Source of the DNA: Acanthosepion lycidas
Lineage: Eukaryota > Mollusca > Cephalopoda > Sepiida > Sepiidae
DNA length: 64,000 nt
NCBI GenBank assembly: GCA_963932145.1
Contig: OZ010586.1
Span: forward strand, 77,121,503 to 77,185,502
Reading direction: 5' to 3'
Under the pieces are notes generated by a model. That model was not told the DNA's origin, did not search any database, and saw nothing but the letters and a program-made list of their open reading frames with translations. Every line of letters starts with the position of its first letter. Within the stretch, counting starts at the first letter, position 1. A program made the position numbers and the translations under genes. Shown in pieces: positions 63,771-64,000 of this stretch.

Positions 63771-64000
63771 TTATTTACTAGTAGTACAATTAGCTTTGAA
63801 TTATATTTTTATTTGTTTTTAATTTTAATTTTATGTTTATTTTTTGTTTTGTTTTATTATTATTTTATTTTATTTTAATTATTTTTCACTTGCTTTTTTA
63901 ATAATACTTTATAATTAATATAATAATATAAAAGTTTAAAAATTTTTTTGTATTCTAATTTATATTGTAAAGTTGGTTTTGTCAAGTATTGTATTCCTTT
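63771..64000. other. AT-rich end of window
   Basis: Almost pure A/T sequence with TTTTATTTTA-like runs. Nothing is recognised. Confidence 0.5.

Overview
This window looks like non-genic nuclear DNA from an invertebrate, most likely a cephalopod mollusc such as an octopus. The reasons are very high AT content, many long (TA)n tracts, dense degraded LINEs, tRNA-derived SINEs, Tc1 and mariner debris, and no host exon with a long uninterrupted frame. The assignment is an inference from repeat content. No bacterial-style operon, CRISPR array, rRNA or intact tRNA gene is visible. Every protein similarity I can support belongs to a mobile element, and all are broken.

Working names used below. LINE-J: Jockey/CR1-like non-LTR retrotransposon, with a 3' end coding roughly 'LSGFIALLG'. 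LINE-R: second non-LTR family, with C-terminal motifs like 'MKKRL..TEMWFYRRML', 'GHIEGK' and 'W..MITYVLKGHGT'. SINE-I: tRNA-derived SINE whose tail contains CCTGAAGAAGGCC and GGCCGAAACG, often with an inverted second copy of the tail. SINE-T: tRNA-derived SINE with a head like 'GGAGGCATG..GGAGTAATGGATAG'.

Layout. 1-11.4 kb: LINE-R and LINE-J fragments, SINEs, an 80 bp mariner palindrome, a 377 bp Tc1-type MITE and a fold-back repeat. 11.8-13.5 kb: decayed purine-rich repeats with two insertions. 13.5-22.2 kb: an 8.7 kb satellite of about 147 copies of a 59 bp purine-rich unit, with higher-order duplications. 22.2-28.2 kb: mostly unassigned AT-rich DNA. 28.2-31.7 kb: a LINE-J cluster with a LINE nested in a LINE, two mariner MITEs 29 bp apart and a 64 bp minisatellite. 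32.2-33.2 kb: a 961 bp Tc1 element with near-perfect inverted repeats, keeping only the DNA-binding half of a transposase behind a promoter with heat-shock-element architecture. 35.9-36.4 kb and 42.6-43.1 kb: (TA)n-tailed elements with hammerhead-ribozyme-like folds, including a palindrome holding two head-to-head copies. 38-49 kb: SINEs, LINEs, a retrotransposon gag remnant and Tc1/mariner remnants. 51.8-57.8 kb: mariner and Tc1 transposase pseudogenes, a tandem array built from the LINE-R 3' end, and a LINE-R reverse transcriptase pseudogene. 57.9-64 kb: SINEs, (TA)n tracts, a mariner-type remnant and a (TA)n-bounded inverted-repeat element.

The features do not form a pathway. The window records repeated insertion, inversion and tandem amplification of mobile elements. 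The most unusual parts are the hammerhead-like motifs, the heat-shock-like transposon promoter, the higher-order satellite, and the recurring inverted-tail elements bounded by (TA)n.
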